This document shows positions 30,740-39,270 of a DNA stretch of 58,445 nt, piece by piece. The stretch is from Thermoplasmata archaeon. GTDB taxonomy: Archaea; Thermoplasmatota; Thermoplasmata; Methanomassiliicoccales; Methanomethylophilaceae. Position 1 is the stretch's first letter, and every line of letters starts with the position of its first letter. The stretch spans positions 1 to 58,445 of the forward strand of contig SUSU01000001.1 of the NCBI GenBank assembly GCA_015063225.1. The letters are read 5' to 3'. The position numbers and the translations under genes were made by a program. The notes beneath the pieces are model-generated. The model was given only the letters and a program-made list of their open reading frames with translations, was not told where the DNA came from and made no database searches.

Positions 30740-31909
30740 ATGAGGGAAGTAGCAATAATCGGAGCAGGAAGCACCAAGTTCGGAGAGCTCTGGGGGACGT
30801 CCTTCCGCGACCTCGGCATCGAGGCCGGCGCGAAGGCCCTCGCCGACGCCGGACTGTCCGGAGAGGAGATCGACGCCGTCTACGTCGGCAACTTCGCCTC
30901 CGGTTCGTTCATCAAACAGCAGAACCTTGACGCCCTCGTCGCCGACTACACCGGCATGGCCACCAGGAACGTCCCCGCCGTCCGCACCGAGGCCGGAGGG
31001 GCCTCCGGAGGAGTCGCCTTCAGGCAGGGTGTCATGGCCGTCGCCTCCGGTATGGCCGACAGGGTCATCGTCGGCGGTGCCGAGAAGATGACCGACCTCG
31101 ACGACGACAGGGTCGGACAGATCCTCAACGCCTGCCTCGACGCCGAGTGGGAGGCCGGGATGGGAGTGACCCTCACCTCCATCTACGCCATGATCGCCCG
31201 CAGGCTCATGGCCGACGGCATCGCCACCCGCGAGGAGATCGCATCCTGTGCCGTCAACTCGCACTTCCACGGCGCCAGGAACCCCGAGGCCGAGTACCGC
31301 AAGGAGATCAAGCTGGACACCGTCCTCAGGGCCGGTCCCACCTGCGACCCTCTGACCATGTTCGACGGCGCACCGTTCTCCGACGGTGCCAGCGCCGTGA
31401 TCCTCTGCCCCCTCGAGGACGCCAGGAAGATCACCGACAAGTACGTCAAGGTCTCCGCCGTCGCCCAGGCCTCCGACACCCTCGCGTTCTTCCAGAGGGA
31501 CTCCTTCACCAGCTTCGGCGCCACCGCCGCGGCCGCGAAGGAGGCCTACAAGCTCGCCCACATCGAGGCCAAGGACATCGACGTCGCCGAGGTCCACGAC
31601 GTGCAGACCGTCGGCGGAGTTCTCGCCCTGCAGGACATGGGCCTGTACGCCAAGGGAGAGGCCGGGAAGGCCTTCCTCGAGGGTCAGACCCACTTCGACG
31701 CCGACAAGGTGGCTATCAACACCAGCGGCGGCCTGAAGGCCAAGGGCAACCCCGTCGGGGCCACCGGCGTCTCGCAGATCGCCGAACTCTACATGCAGCT
31801 CACCGGCACCGCCGGCGACAGGCAGGTCAAGGACGCCAAGTACGGCGCCGCCCAGTCCGTGGGAGGCACCGGTTCGTCTGTCACCGTTTCCATCCTGGAG
31901 GCGATCTGA
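30740..31909 (+). CDS. Acetyl-CoA acetyltransferase-like thiolase lacking catalytic Cys/His
   Basis: A 389-residue protein of the archaeal SCP2-type thiolase family (AIIGAGSTKFGELWGTSFRD, DAVYVGNFASG, IVGGAEKMTD). In active members the nucleophile is in EAACASGG; here it reads EAGGASGG, so residue 87 is Gly instead of Cys. The usual GHPLGATG is GNPVGATG, replacing the catalytic His by Asn337. The His in AEVHDV is kept. The overall fold and the operon place are conserved, but thiolase chemistry looks doubtful. It lies 2 nt after HMG-CoA synthase and overlaps the DUF35 gene by 1 nt. Confidence 0.9.
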   Translation: MREVAIIGAGSTKFGELWGTSFRDLGIEAGAKALADAGLSGEEIDAVYVGNFASGSFIKQQNLDALVADYTGMATRNVPAVRTEAGGASGGVAFRQGVMAVASGMADRVIVGGAEKMTDLDDDRVGQILNACLDAEWEAGMGVTLTSIYAMIARRLMADGIATREEIASCAVNSHFHGARNPEAEYRKEIKLDTVLRAGPTCDPLTMFDGAPFSDGASAVILCPLEDARKITDKYVKVSAVAQASDTLAFFQRDSFTSFGATAAAAKEAYKLAHIEAKDIDVAEVHDVQTVGGVLALQDMGLYAKGEAGKAFLEGQTHFDADKVAINTSGGLKAKGNPVGATGVSQIAELYMQLTGTAGDRQVKDAKYGAAQSVGGTGSSVTVSILEAI

Positions 31910-32316
31910 TGGCCATGGTAGTTGCCAGGGAATGGCGCGAGATCCCCGGGAAGTACAACCTCGAGGGTACCAAGTGCGGATGCTGCGGCAAGATCTTCTT
32001 CCCCGCCCGCACATTCTGCCCCTACTGCCGCCGCAGCAGCGCCGGCAAGATGGAGGCCCACAGGCTGTCCGGGAAGGGAGAGGTCTTTTCCTTCTCCATC
32101 GTCCACGACAACTCCGGCTTCAACGACCGCATGATGCCCTACGCCGTCGTCATGGTCAAGGACGACGACGGGGTCATGATCGAGGGTCAGCTCGTCGATG
32201 TCGACTTCGACAAGATCGAGATCGGCATGCGCGTCCGCGCCATGCTCAGGAAGCTCGACGAGGACGGAGAGGCCGGCGTCATCCACTACGGGTACAAGTT
32301 CGTCCCCGAGTACTGA
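31909..32316 (+). CDS. DUF35 zinc-ribbon/OB-fold protein of the thiolase-HMGS complex
   Basis: A 135-residue protein with a rubredoxin-like zinc ribbon (CGCCGKIFFPARTFCPYC) and an OB-fold (GEVFSFSIVHD, YAVVMVKDDDGVMIEGQLV, IGMRVRAMLRKL). In methanogens this family bridges thiolase and HMG-CoA synthase so that acetoacetyl-CoA is passed on directly. The ATG at 31909 shares one base with the thiolase stop; a second ATG two codons on is possible. Confidence 0.93.
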   Translation: MAMVVAREWREIPGKYNLEGTKCGCCGKIFFPARTFCPYCRRSSAGKMEAHRLSGKGEVFSFSIVHDNSGFNDRMMPYAVVMVKDDDGVMIEGQLVDVDFDKIEIGMRVRAMLRKLDEDGEAGVIHYGYKFVPEY

Positions 32317-32326
32317 AAATCACTTA

Positions 32327-32354
32327 CCGGGGGAGGGATCCCCCGGAATCTTTA
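32327..32354 (+). terminator. Terminator-like hairpin after the HMGS operon
   Basis: Perfect 8-bp stem CCGGGGGA/TCCCCCGG with loop GGGA, followed by AATCTTTA. The T run is weak, so read-through into the next gene is possible. Confidence 0.55.
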
Positions 32355-32375
32355 CTGCAGGAGATACCGAAGGTC

Positions 32376-32768
32376 ATGTCCGATGAGAACGGCGGTCAGC
32401 CGAAGAAACTCGCAAAGCACGTCTGCCTCACGAACAGGATGGCATTGGGCATCAGCAGCGACCCCGAGGCGGACATCATCCGGGCCCTCGACGACCCCGA
32501 CGTCCTCAGGATGGTCCGCGGTCTGGCCGAGGAGGAGCTCGTGGCCCCCTTCACCGACGGTGCTTACGGCATGGACGAGAAGACCTGCAACGCCACCATC
32601 AGGAAGATGAAGGACGGAGGGCTGATCTGTTCCCGCCGCGTGGAGCACGAGGACGGCATCCACCATCACTACTATCTCAACGAGGGCAGGCTGAAGACCC
32701 TCTACGATTTCCTCGGGAAGGTCATGAAGGATACCGAGGGGATCAAGTCCAGTTTCGGGAAACAGTGA
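32376..32768 (+). CDS. Winged-helix transcriptional regulator
   Basis: A 130-residue protein with an archaeal winged-helix pattern: DIIRALDDPDVLRMVRGLAE, a recognition region MDEKTCNATIRKMKDGGLI and a wing SRRVEHEDGIHHHYYLNEGR ending in a helix. A Cys in the recognition helix and the HHHYY wing are notable. The start ATG 32376 follows the terminator-like hairpin by 22 nt. Ligand and targets are unknown; it may be co-transcribed with the mevalonate genes. Confidence 0.75.
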   Translation: MSDENGGQPKKLAKHVCLTNRMALGISSDPEADIIRALDDPDVLRMVRGLAEEELVAPFTDGAYGMDEKTCNATIRKMKDGGLICSRRVEHEDGIHHHYYLNEGRLKTLYDFLGKVMKDTEGIKSSFGKQ

Positions 32769-32921
32769 CGGCATCCACTTATACGGTGTCGCTGATATCG
32801 TTCATGGGACGGGTAGCCGTAAGACCACTCCTGTTTGCATGAAGCCTACAAAGCCGGCTGGAGACAAATTAAATACTTAGGGTGGCCGGCGTCAGACCAC
32901 GCTCTGCCCTTCCCACCCTTC

Positions 32922-33494
32922 TCAATCCAGGAATCTTACCGATCCCTTCTCGATGTCGTAGATCGCCCCTGCGTACCTCACGTCATCCCTCTTCGGGAGC
33001 CCTTTCTCGAGTTTCGATATGGAGTTGTTGACGTTGTCCACGCACGCCTCGTCGGGGGTGGCGTTCTCCCTGATGTGCGCGCGGATCTCCTCGGTGATGT
33101 AGGCGACGGGGCCTTCTTGCGGGCCCTCGAGGGTGGATTTGATGGCCCCGCAGTGGGTGTGTCCGAGGACCACGACGAGACGGCATCCGAGGTGTTCGAT
33201 GGCGTATTCCACGCTGCCGAGCGCACACCCGTCCACTATGTTGCCTGCGGAACGGATGACGAACAGCTCCCCGATCCCGGCGTTGAATATGGCCGTGGGG
33301 AGCACCCTGGAATCCGAGCAGGTGATGATGACCGCGTAAGGGAACTGCCCCTTCGTCGCGGTGTGGAGGCGGATGTCCTCCCCGATCTCGGTGCTGTGGA
33401 GGCCGGTTCTCAGGTACTCGCGGTTGCCCTCGAGGAGCATCTCCATCGCTTTCTCGGCACTGTATCTAGGCGCGTGTTCGTTCATGGGAATCAC
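32922..33494 (-). CDS. Beta-class carbonic anhydrase
   Basis: A 190-residue beta-carbonic anhydrase that interconverts CO2 and bicarbonate. Zn ligands are in CSDSR (Cys and Asp) and GHTHCG (His and Cys); GELFVIRSAGNIVDG and LGSVEYAIEHLG are conserved family segments. The start overlaps the upstream Cgi121 stop by 4 nt (ATGA), so expression is coupled to it. The 153 nt on the 3' side (32769-32921) hold AT-rich AAATTAAATACTT at about 32866-32878, which reads as a plus-strand TATA with no gene behind it. Confidence 0.95.
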   Translation of the reverse strand: MIPMNEHAPRYSAEKAMEMLLEGNREYLRTGLHSTEIGEDIRLHTATKGQFPYAVIITCSDSRVLPTAIFNAGIGELFVIRSAGNIVDGCALGSVEYAIEHLGCRLVVVLGHTHCGAIKSTLEGPQEGPVAYITEEIRAHIRENATPDEACVDNVNNSISKLEKGLPKRDDVRYAGAIYDIEKGSVRFLD

Positions 33495-33958
33495 TGTTTC
33501 ATCAGGTCCACGAAGGCCACCTTCTCGAGGACGGCGTCCTCGGGGGACACGCCCTCGAACAATTCTACACCCAGCCTCCCGGCCTTCTCGGCAGATGGAG
33601 CCAGGAGGGCAGGGTCCTCCACCGCTCCGAGCTTTCCGAGCTCCAGGTCGCCGTCATAACCGATGACGGCGGCCACGACTGCTCCGGAGCCCGGGCGGGG
33701 CCTGACCGCGTCCAATGCCCTGCCGATCTGCCTCTCGAAGGCGGCGTAGAGGATCATCTCGGTGACGATCTTCTTGGAGCGGTTCCTGCCCTCCGCGAAG
33801 GCCTTCTCGGCATGCATGTACGCGGAGACCAGGTGGTCCTTCCCGCAGACGGCGTCGGGGTCCAGGAGTGCGACCTCCGCACCGAGGGACTCGAAATGGT
33901 CCATGGCGCGGTCGAAGGTGAAATCGCCGCGCAGTCCGATGACCCTTATGCCCGACAT
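33491..33958 (-). CDS. cgi121: KEOPS complex subunit Cgi121
   Basis: A 155-residue protein matching archaeal Cgi121, the tRNA-binding subunit of the KEOPS complex that makes t6A in tRNA. The recognisable core is AEKAFAEGRNRSKKIVTEMI followed by LYAAFERQIGRALDAV. The start at 33958 is chosen because TATA-like ATCAAATAC centres about 26 bp upstream; longer forms start at 33973 or 34000. Another KEOPS subunit, Pcc1, is at 57379. Confidence 0.88.
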   Translation of the reverse strand: MSGIRVIGLRGDFTFDRAMDHFESLGAEVALLDPDAVCGKDHLVSAYMHAEKAFAEGRNRSKKIVTEMILYAAFERQIGRALDAVRPRPGSGAVVAAVIGYDGDLELGKLGAVEDPALLAPSAEKAGRLGVELFEGVSPEDAVLEKVAFVDLMKQ

Positions 33959-34112
33959 GCGGAGGGGATGCATCTGCACGTATTTGATTGGCTCGGTCAA
34001 AGAGCCAGACGTCTCAAAGTCGCGGTAATCGGAATTACGGGGTCGCAGGATGTATCACGCGCGCGCGTCAAAACGTTTTATAACATAGGTCAGTACAGGG
34101 CAACGGAGAATA

Positions 34113-35048
34113 ATGATGGGTGACGAATGGATCAAGATCGCCGCTCCGGCCACGACTTCCAACATCGGTGCCGGTTTCGATACCTTCGGGCTTGCTATCT
34201 CGCAGCCCTGCGACATAATCGAGGGGAGGAAGATCCCCTCGGGGATAGTCATCTCGGAGATCGACGGCCCCGGCGCCGAGAACATCACCAGGGACGCCTC
34301 CGCGAACAGCGTCACCATCGCCGCCGCCGAGGTCCTCAAGAGGGCCGGTGCGGATTTCGGCATCGAGGTGAAGATCCACAAGGGCATCCGCCCCGGCTCC
34401 GGCATGGGCTCCTCGGGAGCATCCGCCGCCGGCGGCGCGTATCTCGCCCACGTCCTCACCGACGAGAAGCTCCCCCTGAGCGAGGTCATCCTCTGTGCGG
34501 CCTCCGCCGAGGGGTACACCTCCGGGACCATGCACGCCGACAACGTCGCGCCCTGCATTCTCGGCGGTTTCACCATCATACGTTCGTACGAGCCCTTCGA
34601 GGTGCTGAGGGTGGATCCCCCGGCGAACCTCGGTCTCGTCGTCGCCCTTCCCGACGTGGTCGTCATGACCTCGGAGGCCCGCAAGGTCCTCCCCCACGAG
34701 GTTCCCGTGAAGGACCTCGTCTTCCATGTCGGACATGCCGCCTCCCTCGTGTACGCGATGGAGCACGGCGATCTCGATCTCATCGGCAGGTCCGTCGCGG
34801 ACGTGGTCTTCGAGCCCGCCCGCGCCCACCTGATCCCCCACCTCAAGGAAGCGGAGTCCGCCGCCATGAGCAACGGCGCCATCGTCTCCTTCCTGGGCGG
34901 GTCCGGGCCCTGCGTCATGGCGTTCTACGACAAGTCCACCCACAAGGGCGAGCACATCGCGGACGCGGTGAAGAAGGTATTCAACGATAACGGAATGGAC
35001 TGCGATGTCTGGGTGTCGGAGTGCGGCACCGGTTGCAGGAGGATTTGA
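34113..35048 (+). CDS. thrB: Homoserine kinase
   Basis: A 311-residue GHMP kinase. It has the N-terminal substrate loop APATTSNIGAGFDTFGLAI, the P-loop-like GIRPGSGMGSSGASAAGGA and the C-terminal FLGGSGPCVMAF. It phosphorylates homoserine for threonine synthesis, and threonine synthase follows 2 nt later. The TATA TTTTATAAC at about 34075-34083 gives a short leader; a second ATG is at 34116. Confidence 0.94.
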   Translation: MMGDEWIKIAAPATTSNIGAGFDTFGLAISQPCDIIEGRKIPSGIVISEIDGPGAENITRDASANSVTIAAAEVLKRAGADFGIEVKIHKGIRPGSGMGSSGASAAGGAYLAHVLTDEKLPLSEVILCAASAEGYTSGTMHADNVAPCILGGFTIIRSYEPFEVLRVDPPANLGLVVALPDVVVMTSEARKVLPHEVPVKDLVFHVGHAASLVYAMEHGDLDLIGRSVADVVFEPARAHLIPHLKEAESAAMSNGAIVSFLGGSGPCVMAFYDKSTHKGEHIADAVKKVFNDNGMDCDVWVSECGTGCRRI

Positions 35049-35050
35049 TT

Positions 35051-36271
35051 ATGGCAGCGCATAAGGTAATTTGCTGGGAGTGCGGAGCCGAGGTCGACGA
35101 CATGTTCGTCAACCTCTGCCCCAGGTGCGGCGGTCTCCTGACCGTCAAGATGGATCTCACCAAGGTTCAGGAGATGAAACCCCAGGACCTCAGGAAGGAG
35201 CCCCTCGGTGTGTGGCGCTACGCGCCCTTCATGCCCGTGGACCCCGCCCACAAGGTATCCATCCTCGAGGGAGGCACCCCGCTCTATCCCGTCAAGGCCC
35301 TCTCCGAGACCATCGGTGTGAAGGAGGCCTACGTGAAGTTCGAGGGTCTCAACCCCACCGGTTCCTTCAAGGACCGCGGGATGACCATGGGCGTCTCCCA
35401 CGCCAAGGAGCTCGGCGCCAAGGTCGTCGGGTGCGCCTCCACCGGCAACACCTCCGCGTCCCTCGCCGCTTACGCCTCCAAGGCCGGCATCAAGTGCGCC
35501 GTCTTCCTCCCCTCTGGCAAGGTCGCCATGGGAAAGCTCGCACAGGCCCTGTTCTTCGGAGCGAAGGTCCTCTCCATCGACGGCAACTTCGATGACGCCC
35601 TCGCCCTCGCCCGCAAGATGGCCGACGAGAGGAAGCTCTACCTGCTCAACTCCATCAACCCCTACCGCCCCGAGGGACAGAAGTCCGTCCTCTTCGAGAT
35701 CATGGACCAGCTGGACTACAACATCCCCGACCGCATCATCCTACCCGTCGGCAACGCCGCCAACATCTGGGCGGTCTACAAGGCCCTGCAGGAGCTCAAG
35801 GAGGTCGGATGGATCGACAAGGTCCCCATGCTTACCGGCATCCAGGCCGAGGGTTCCGCACCCATCGCCAAGGCCTTCGCCGCCAAGAGGCACGACTTCG
35901 ACGCGGAGCTCAACCCCGAGACCATCGCCACCGCCATCCGCATCGGCAACCCCGTCTCCGGGAAGAAGGCCCTGCACGCCATCTACGACACCAGGGGATT
36001 CGCCACCACCGTCACCGACGCGGAGATCATCGCCGCGCAGTCCATGCTCGGCAAGAAGGAGGGCGTCTGCGTCGAGCCCGCTTCCGCCGCATCCGTCGCC
36101 GGACTCAAGAAGCTCCGCGACGAGGGTGTCATCGACAGGGACGAGCGCGTGGTCTGCATCTGTACCGGCAACGGTCTGAAGGATCCCGACACCATCATCA
36201 ACAACTCCCCTGCCCCCATCCCCTGCGCCAACAGCGTCGCTGCCGTAGAGGACATCCTCGCAAGGGACTGA
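35051..36271 (+). CDS. thrC: Threonine synthase
   Basis: A 406-residue PLP enzyme. An N-terminal zinc-ribbon (CWECGAEVDDMFVNLCPRCG) precedes the fold II domain with the PLP lysine in GLNPTGSFKDRGMTMG, the phosphate loop CASTGNTSASLAAYAS and LPVGNAANIWAVYKAL. It turns O-phosphohomoserine into threonine. It is in an operon with thrB. Confidence 0.96.
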   Translation: MAAHKVICWECGAEVDDMFVNLCPRCGGLLTVKMDLTKVQEMKPQDLRKEPLGVWRYAPFMPVDPAHKVSILEGGTPLYPVKALSETIGVKEAYVKFEGLNPTGSFKDRGMTMGVSHAKELGAKVVGCASTGNTSASLAAYASKAGIKCAVFLPSGKVAMGKLAQALFFGAKVLSIDGNFDDALALARKMADERKLYLLNSINPYRPEGQKSVLFEIMDQLDYNIPDRIILPVGNAANIWAVYKALQELKEVGWIDKVPMLTGIQAEGSAPIAKAFAAKRHDFDAELNPETIATAIRIGNPVSGKKALHAIYDTRGFATTVTDAEIIAAQSMLGKKEGVCVEPASAASVAGLKKLRDEGVIDRDERVVCICTGNGLKDPDTIINNSPAPIPCANSVAAVEDILARD

Positions 36272-36282
36272 TCAAACTCCTT

Positions 36283-36315
36283 CCGGGGGTCTTCCCCCGG
36301 TCCCCGCTTTTTATT
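36283..36315 (+). terminator. Terminator of thrBC
   Basis: Perfect 7-bp stem CCGGGGG/CCCCCGG with loop TCTT, followed by TCCCCGCTTTTTATT. The AT-rich stretch 36316-36442 after it is the next promoter (TATA GGATATATAC at about 36409-36418). Confidence 0.8.
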
Positions 36316-36442
36316 GGATGATTTTAACTGTAAAATATTGCATTTGGTTGCATTATTTATGTTGACAACTACAACAAAAATATTGACCGTTAGACCATTT
36401 TAATCAAATTGGATATATACACCATCTTAATTTTTTCAAATA

Positions 36443-36892
36443 ATGCAAGCAGACGCCCCGAAAATCCTCTCTATGAAGCAGAGAACGAAAATCGAGACTC
36501 GCATCGGATACAGGTTCAGGAATTTCCTCCTTCTGGACCAGATGTTCCTCGGAGAGGGCGATGCCGCGGAGATCAACGCGGGTCGCAAGCCGGGACGCTA
36601 CGTGCAGGACAAGGTATCTCTCGCCTATGCGGGGAAGTTAGCCATCCGCAGGGTGCAGGCCAAATACGGTGTCGAGGTTGATCTGACAGACCCCGCCCTC
36701 AGGCCTGCCTTCAGAGGTATCGAGCACACCAGTTCGGCCGAGGCACTCGTCGGCGCAGTCGCTTTGGACTGCGGCTACAACCTCAACACCATCGCGAATG
36801 TGATATGCCTTCTCTTGCTTTCCTCCTGGCATTCATTCTGTAAGCCCTGCGCTGACAAGATGGTAGAGGCTGCGTCCGAGTGCCCGGCTTGA
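36443..36892 (+). CDS. Small RNase III-like domain protein
   Basis: A 149-residue protein. KIETRIGYRFRNFLLLDQMF matches the first helices of RNase III (LE..LGY.F.N..LL..A), and SSAEALVGAVALDCGYN matches the ADALEALIGAIYLDGG helix. The central LEFLGDAVL motif is replaced by RYVQDKVSLAYAGKL, so only some acidic metal ligands remain. There is no dsRNA-binding domain, as in Mini-III. TATA spacing supports the ATG at 36443. The C terminus has CKPCADKMVEAASEC. RNase III is rare in archaea; activity is uncertain. Confidence 0.55.
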   Translation: MQADAPKILSMKQRTKIETRIGYRFRNFLLLDQMFLGEGDAAEINAGRKPGRYVQDKVSLAYAGKLAIRRVQAKYGVEVDLTDPALRPAFRGIEHTSSAEALVGAVALDCGYNLNTIANVICLLLLSSWHSFCKPCADKMVEAASECPA

Positions 36893-36926
36893 ACTGAATC
36901 AGTCCCGCGCATTCTCCCGGGGATTA

Positions 36927-39167
36927 TCAGAAGCTGTCGAGGCTAGACTGGTTGTTCTTCGCATCTTCCTCGGCGGCCATCTTCTCCATCATGTAGTTCA
37001 GCTCGTCCTCGTCCATGTCGGGCATGGGCGGGTGTTCGGGGACGGAGTCGCCGACCTGTTTCTTGATGCTGTTCGCCAGGGCCTTGCCGATGCCGGGGAG
37101 GGACGCCAGGGCGCGGACGTCCACGGAGGAGAGGGACATCCTGTCCTGATATCCGTTCTCGAAAAGGGTGCGCGCCCTGCTCCTGCCGACCCCGCGGATG
37201 GAAACCAGCGGGATGAGCTCCTGTTTGATCCCGTATCTCACGCGGGTGAGCAGGGGTTTGATCCTCGATACCGCGTCGGGGTTGAATATGTACGCGATCT
37301 CACTCATCCCGTAGAGCAGCCAATCGGCGGTGTCCACGCGGGCCCTGATGTCGCCGGGGCCGATGCCGAGGATCTCGGTGATGGCGTCCTCCGACTTCTC
37401 TTCCACCCAGAACCTCATCATGACCGCGGTCTTGAGGTTGGCCATGTGCGTCTCCATGTCGACCTCGTAATCCGAACCGCCCTCGTCCTCCATGGAGACG
37501 AGCCACATGTCCGAGTATGTGGATTCGGTTTGTGCCAGCATGTCGGCGTCGCCCTTCTTCGGATACATGCCGAGCACGTCCGGGGTGGCGGCGACCGCCT
37601 GGAATATGAGTATGTCCTCAGTATCCTCGTCGACCTTCTCGACGGCCTTCCTGAGGATGACGGCGGAACGCGGGTCGATGTAGAGGTCCGACACCCTCTT
37701 CCCGAAGGGGAGGGCCCTGCAGAGGTCCCCTGCCCTCTCGACCATGTCGTTCTCCACCAGGTAGTCCACCACGTCCTCGATCAGGGTTTCGATGCCCCAG
37801 GTGTCGGAGGTGCTCCCGAAGTAGGTCATGTCGATGAACTCCTTGATGTCGCTGACCGTGTTGGCGTCCTCTGTGGCGATGAGGCTGAGGATGTGGGTGC
37901 GCAGGGTGTTCTCGTTACCGAGTTTGCTGATGAGACGTTCGGTGTCGTGGTTGATGTAGTCGTCCATCAGCCTGTCCTCGTCCCTGTCGTTCTTCGCGAT
38001 GAGGACGGCCTCCCCCCACGGATCATAACCGGGCCTCCCGGCACGTCCGCACATCTGTTTGACCTCCATGACGGGGATGGGGACGTTCCCGGCGTTGCTC
38101 TCGAAACGCGTGGTGTCCCTGACGATCACCCTCCTGGCGGGGAGGTTTATGCCCGCGGCGAGGGTGGGCGTGGCGACTATGCATTTGATGGTGCGGTTGC
38201 GGAAGCCCTCCTCGACCATCCTCCTCTGGTTGTACTCCAGTCCGGCGTGGTGGAATGCGACCCCTGATGCGACGCATTCAGCGAGCTTCTTCCCCACGGA
38301 GGTGGACTCCGCACCTCCTTCGAGCATGCCCCTCTCCGCATCGCTGAGGGCGACCCCGCACAGTGATTCGAGGGGTTTCTTCAGTTTGTAGGCCACGGAT
38401 TCCGCCGAACGGCGGGAGTTGACGAACACAAGGCATTGGCCTCCGTCGTTGACGGTCTGCTCCACCATGGCCGCGATCTCGTCCTTCTTCTTCGGTACCT
38501 CGATGTGGGAATAGTTGGAGAACGTGATTATCCCGTCGAAGTACACGCCCTCCTTCAGCTCGGTCGGACGCCAGTCCGAATGGATGAGTTTCGCATTGAG
38601 CCAGTCTGAGAGATCGTGTGCATTCGAGATGGTGGCGGACAGGGCGATGACCTGCAGTCCGGGGTTGCGGTGCATCATCTTCGTCATCGCGACCTCGAGG
38701 GTAGGTCCCCTTCCCGGATCGTTGATCATGTGGACCTCGTCCGCGATGAGCAGCCCCACGTCCCTCACCCATTTGTTCCCGTGGCGGATCATGGAATCCG
38801 CCTTCTCCGAGGTGGCGATGACCACGTCTGCGCCGGATACGTCGTCGTCCCTGTCGGGGTCACCGGTGAGGGCGACGGCCTTCACCCCCAGCTCCGAGAA
38901 CTTCGAGAAATCGTCCCTCTTCTCGGTCGCGAGGGCTTTGAGCGGGACGATGTAGAGGACCTTCTTCCCCGACGAGAGGATGACGCTGAGGGCGGGGATC
39001 ATCCCGATCATCGTCTTCCCGGACGCCGTGGGGACGGCGGCCACCAGGGATTTGCCGGACAGGGCGACCGGGAGCGCCTTCTCCTGAGGCGGATAGAGCT
39101 CCCTGAAACCCTGGGCCTCGAGGAGGTCCGCGAGCTTCCCGGGGATGTCGAGGTCCCTGAAACGCAT
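36927..39167 (-). CDS. hel308: Hel308/Ski2-type DNA helicase
   Basis: A 746-residue superfamily 2 helicase. It has a Q motif (YPPQEKALP), Walker A AVPTASGKT, DEVH box, SATISN, motif IV-VI segments FVNSRRSAESVAYKL, ATPTLAAGINLPARRVI and QMCGRAGRPGYD, a winged helix, a ratchet domain and C-terminal HhH (SIRGVGRSRARTLFENG, LPGIGKALANSI). Hel308 unwinds lagging strands at blocked forks. The last residues NQSSLDSF resemble a PCNA-interacting box. The TATA at about 39191-39199 gives a leaderless ATG at 39167. Confidence 0.95.
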   Translation of the reverse strand: MRFRDLDIPGKLADLLEAQGFRELYPPQEKALPVALSGKSLVAAVPTASGKTMIGMIPALSVILSSGKKVLYIVPLKALATEKRDDFSKFSELGVKAVALTGDPDRDDDVSGADVVIATSEKADSMIRHGNKWVRDVGLLIADEVHMINDPGRGPTLEVAMTKMMHRNPGLQVIALSATISNAHDLSDWLNAKLIHSDWRPTELKEGVYFDGIITFSNYSHIEVPKKKDEIAAMVEQTVNDGGQCLVFVNSRRSAESVAYKLKKPLESLCGVALSDAERGMLEGGAESTSVGKKLAECVASGVAFHHAGLEYNQRRMVEEGFRNRTIKCIVATPTLAAGINLPARRVIVRDTTRFESNAGNVPIPVMEVKQMCGRAGRPGYDPWGEAVLIAKNDRDEDRLMDDYINHDTERLISKLGNENTLRTHILSLIATEDANTVSDIKEFIDMTYFGSTSDTWGIETLIEDVVDYLVENDMVERAGDLCRALPFGKRVSDLYIDPRSAVILRKAVEKVDEDTEDILIFQAVAATPDVLGMYPKKGDADMLAQTESTYSDMWLVSMEDEGGSDYEVDMETHMANLKTAVMMRFWVEEKSEDAITEILGIGPGDIRARVDTADWLLYGMSEIAYIFNPDAVSRIKPLLTRVRYGIKQELIPLVSIRGVGRSRARTLFENGYQDRMSLSSVDVRALASLPGIGKALANSIKKQVGDSVPEHPPMPDMDEDELNYMMEKMAAEEDAKNNQSSLDSF

Positions 39168-39270
39168 GCACTCCCCATCCTGTCGGCCCTATATCATAGG
39201 TGCGCCTCCTCGTTCGCGCGCGACCGTTCCCGCGCACAATTTATAATGGTGGTCGGAATTGGCGTTGAGT

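Noticed and set aside
30695..32014. Long minus-strand open frames opposite the mevalonate and other genes
   Set aside because: They mirror the GC-biased third positions of the real plus-strand genes, have no start signals and no domain pattern.
32769..32921. tRNA gene in the gap before carbonic anhydrase
   Set aside because: No T-loop GGTTCGAATCC or acceptor stem pairing could be found on either strand.
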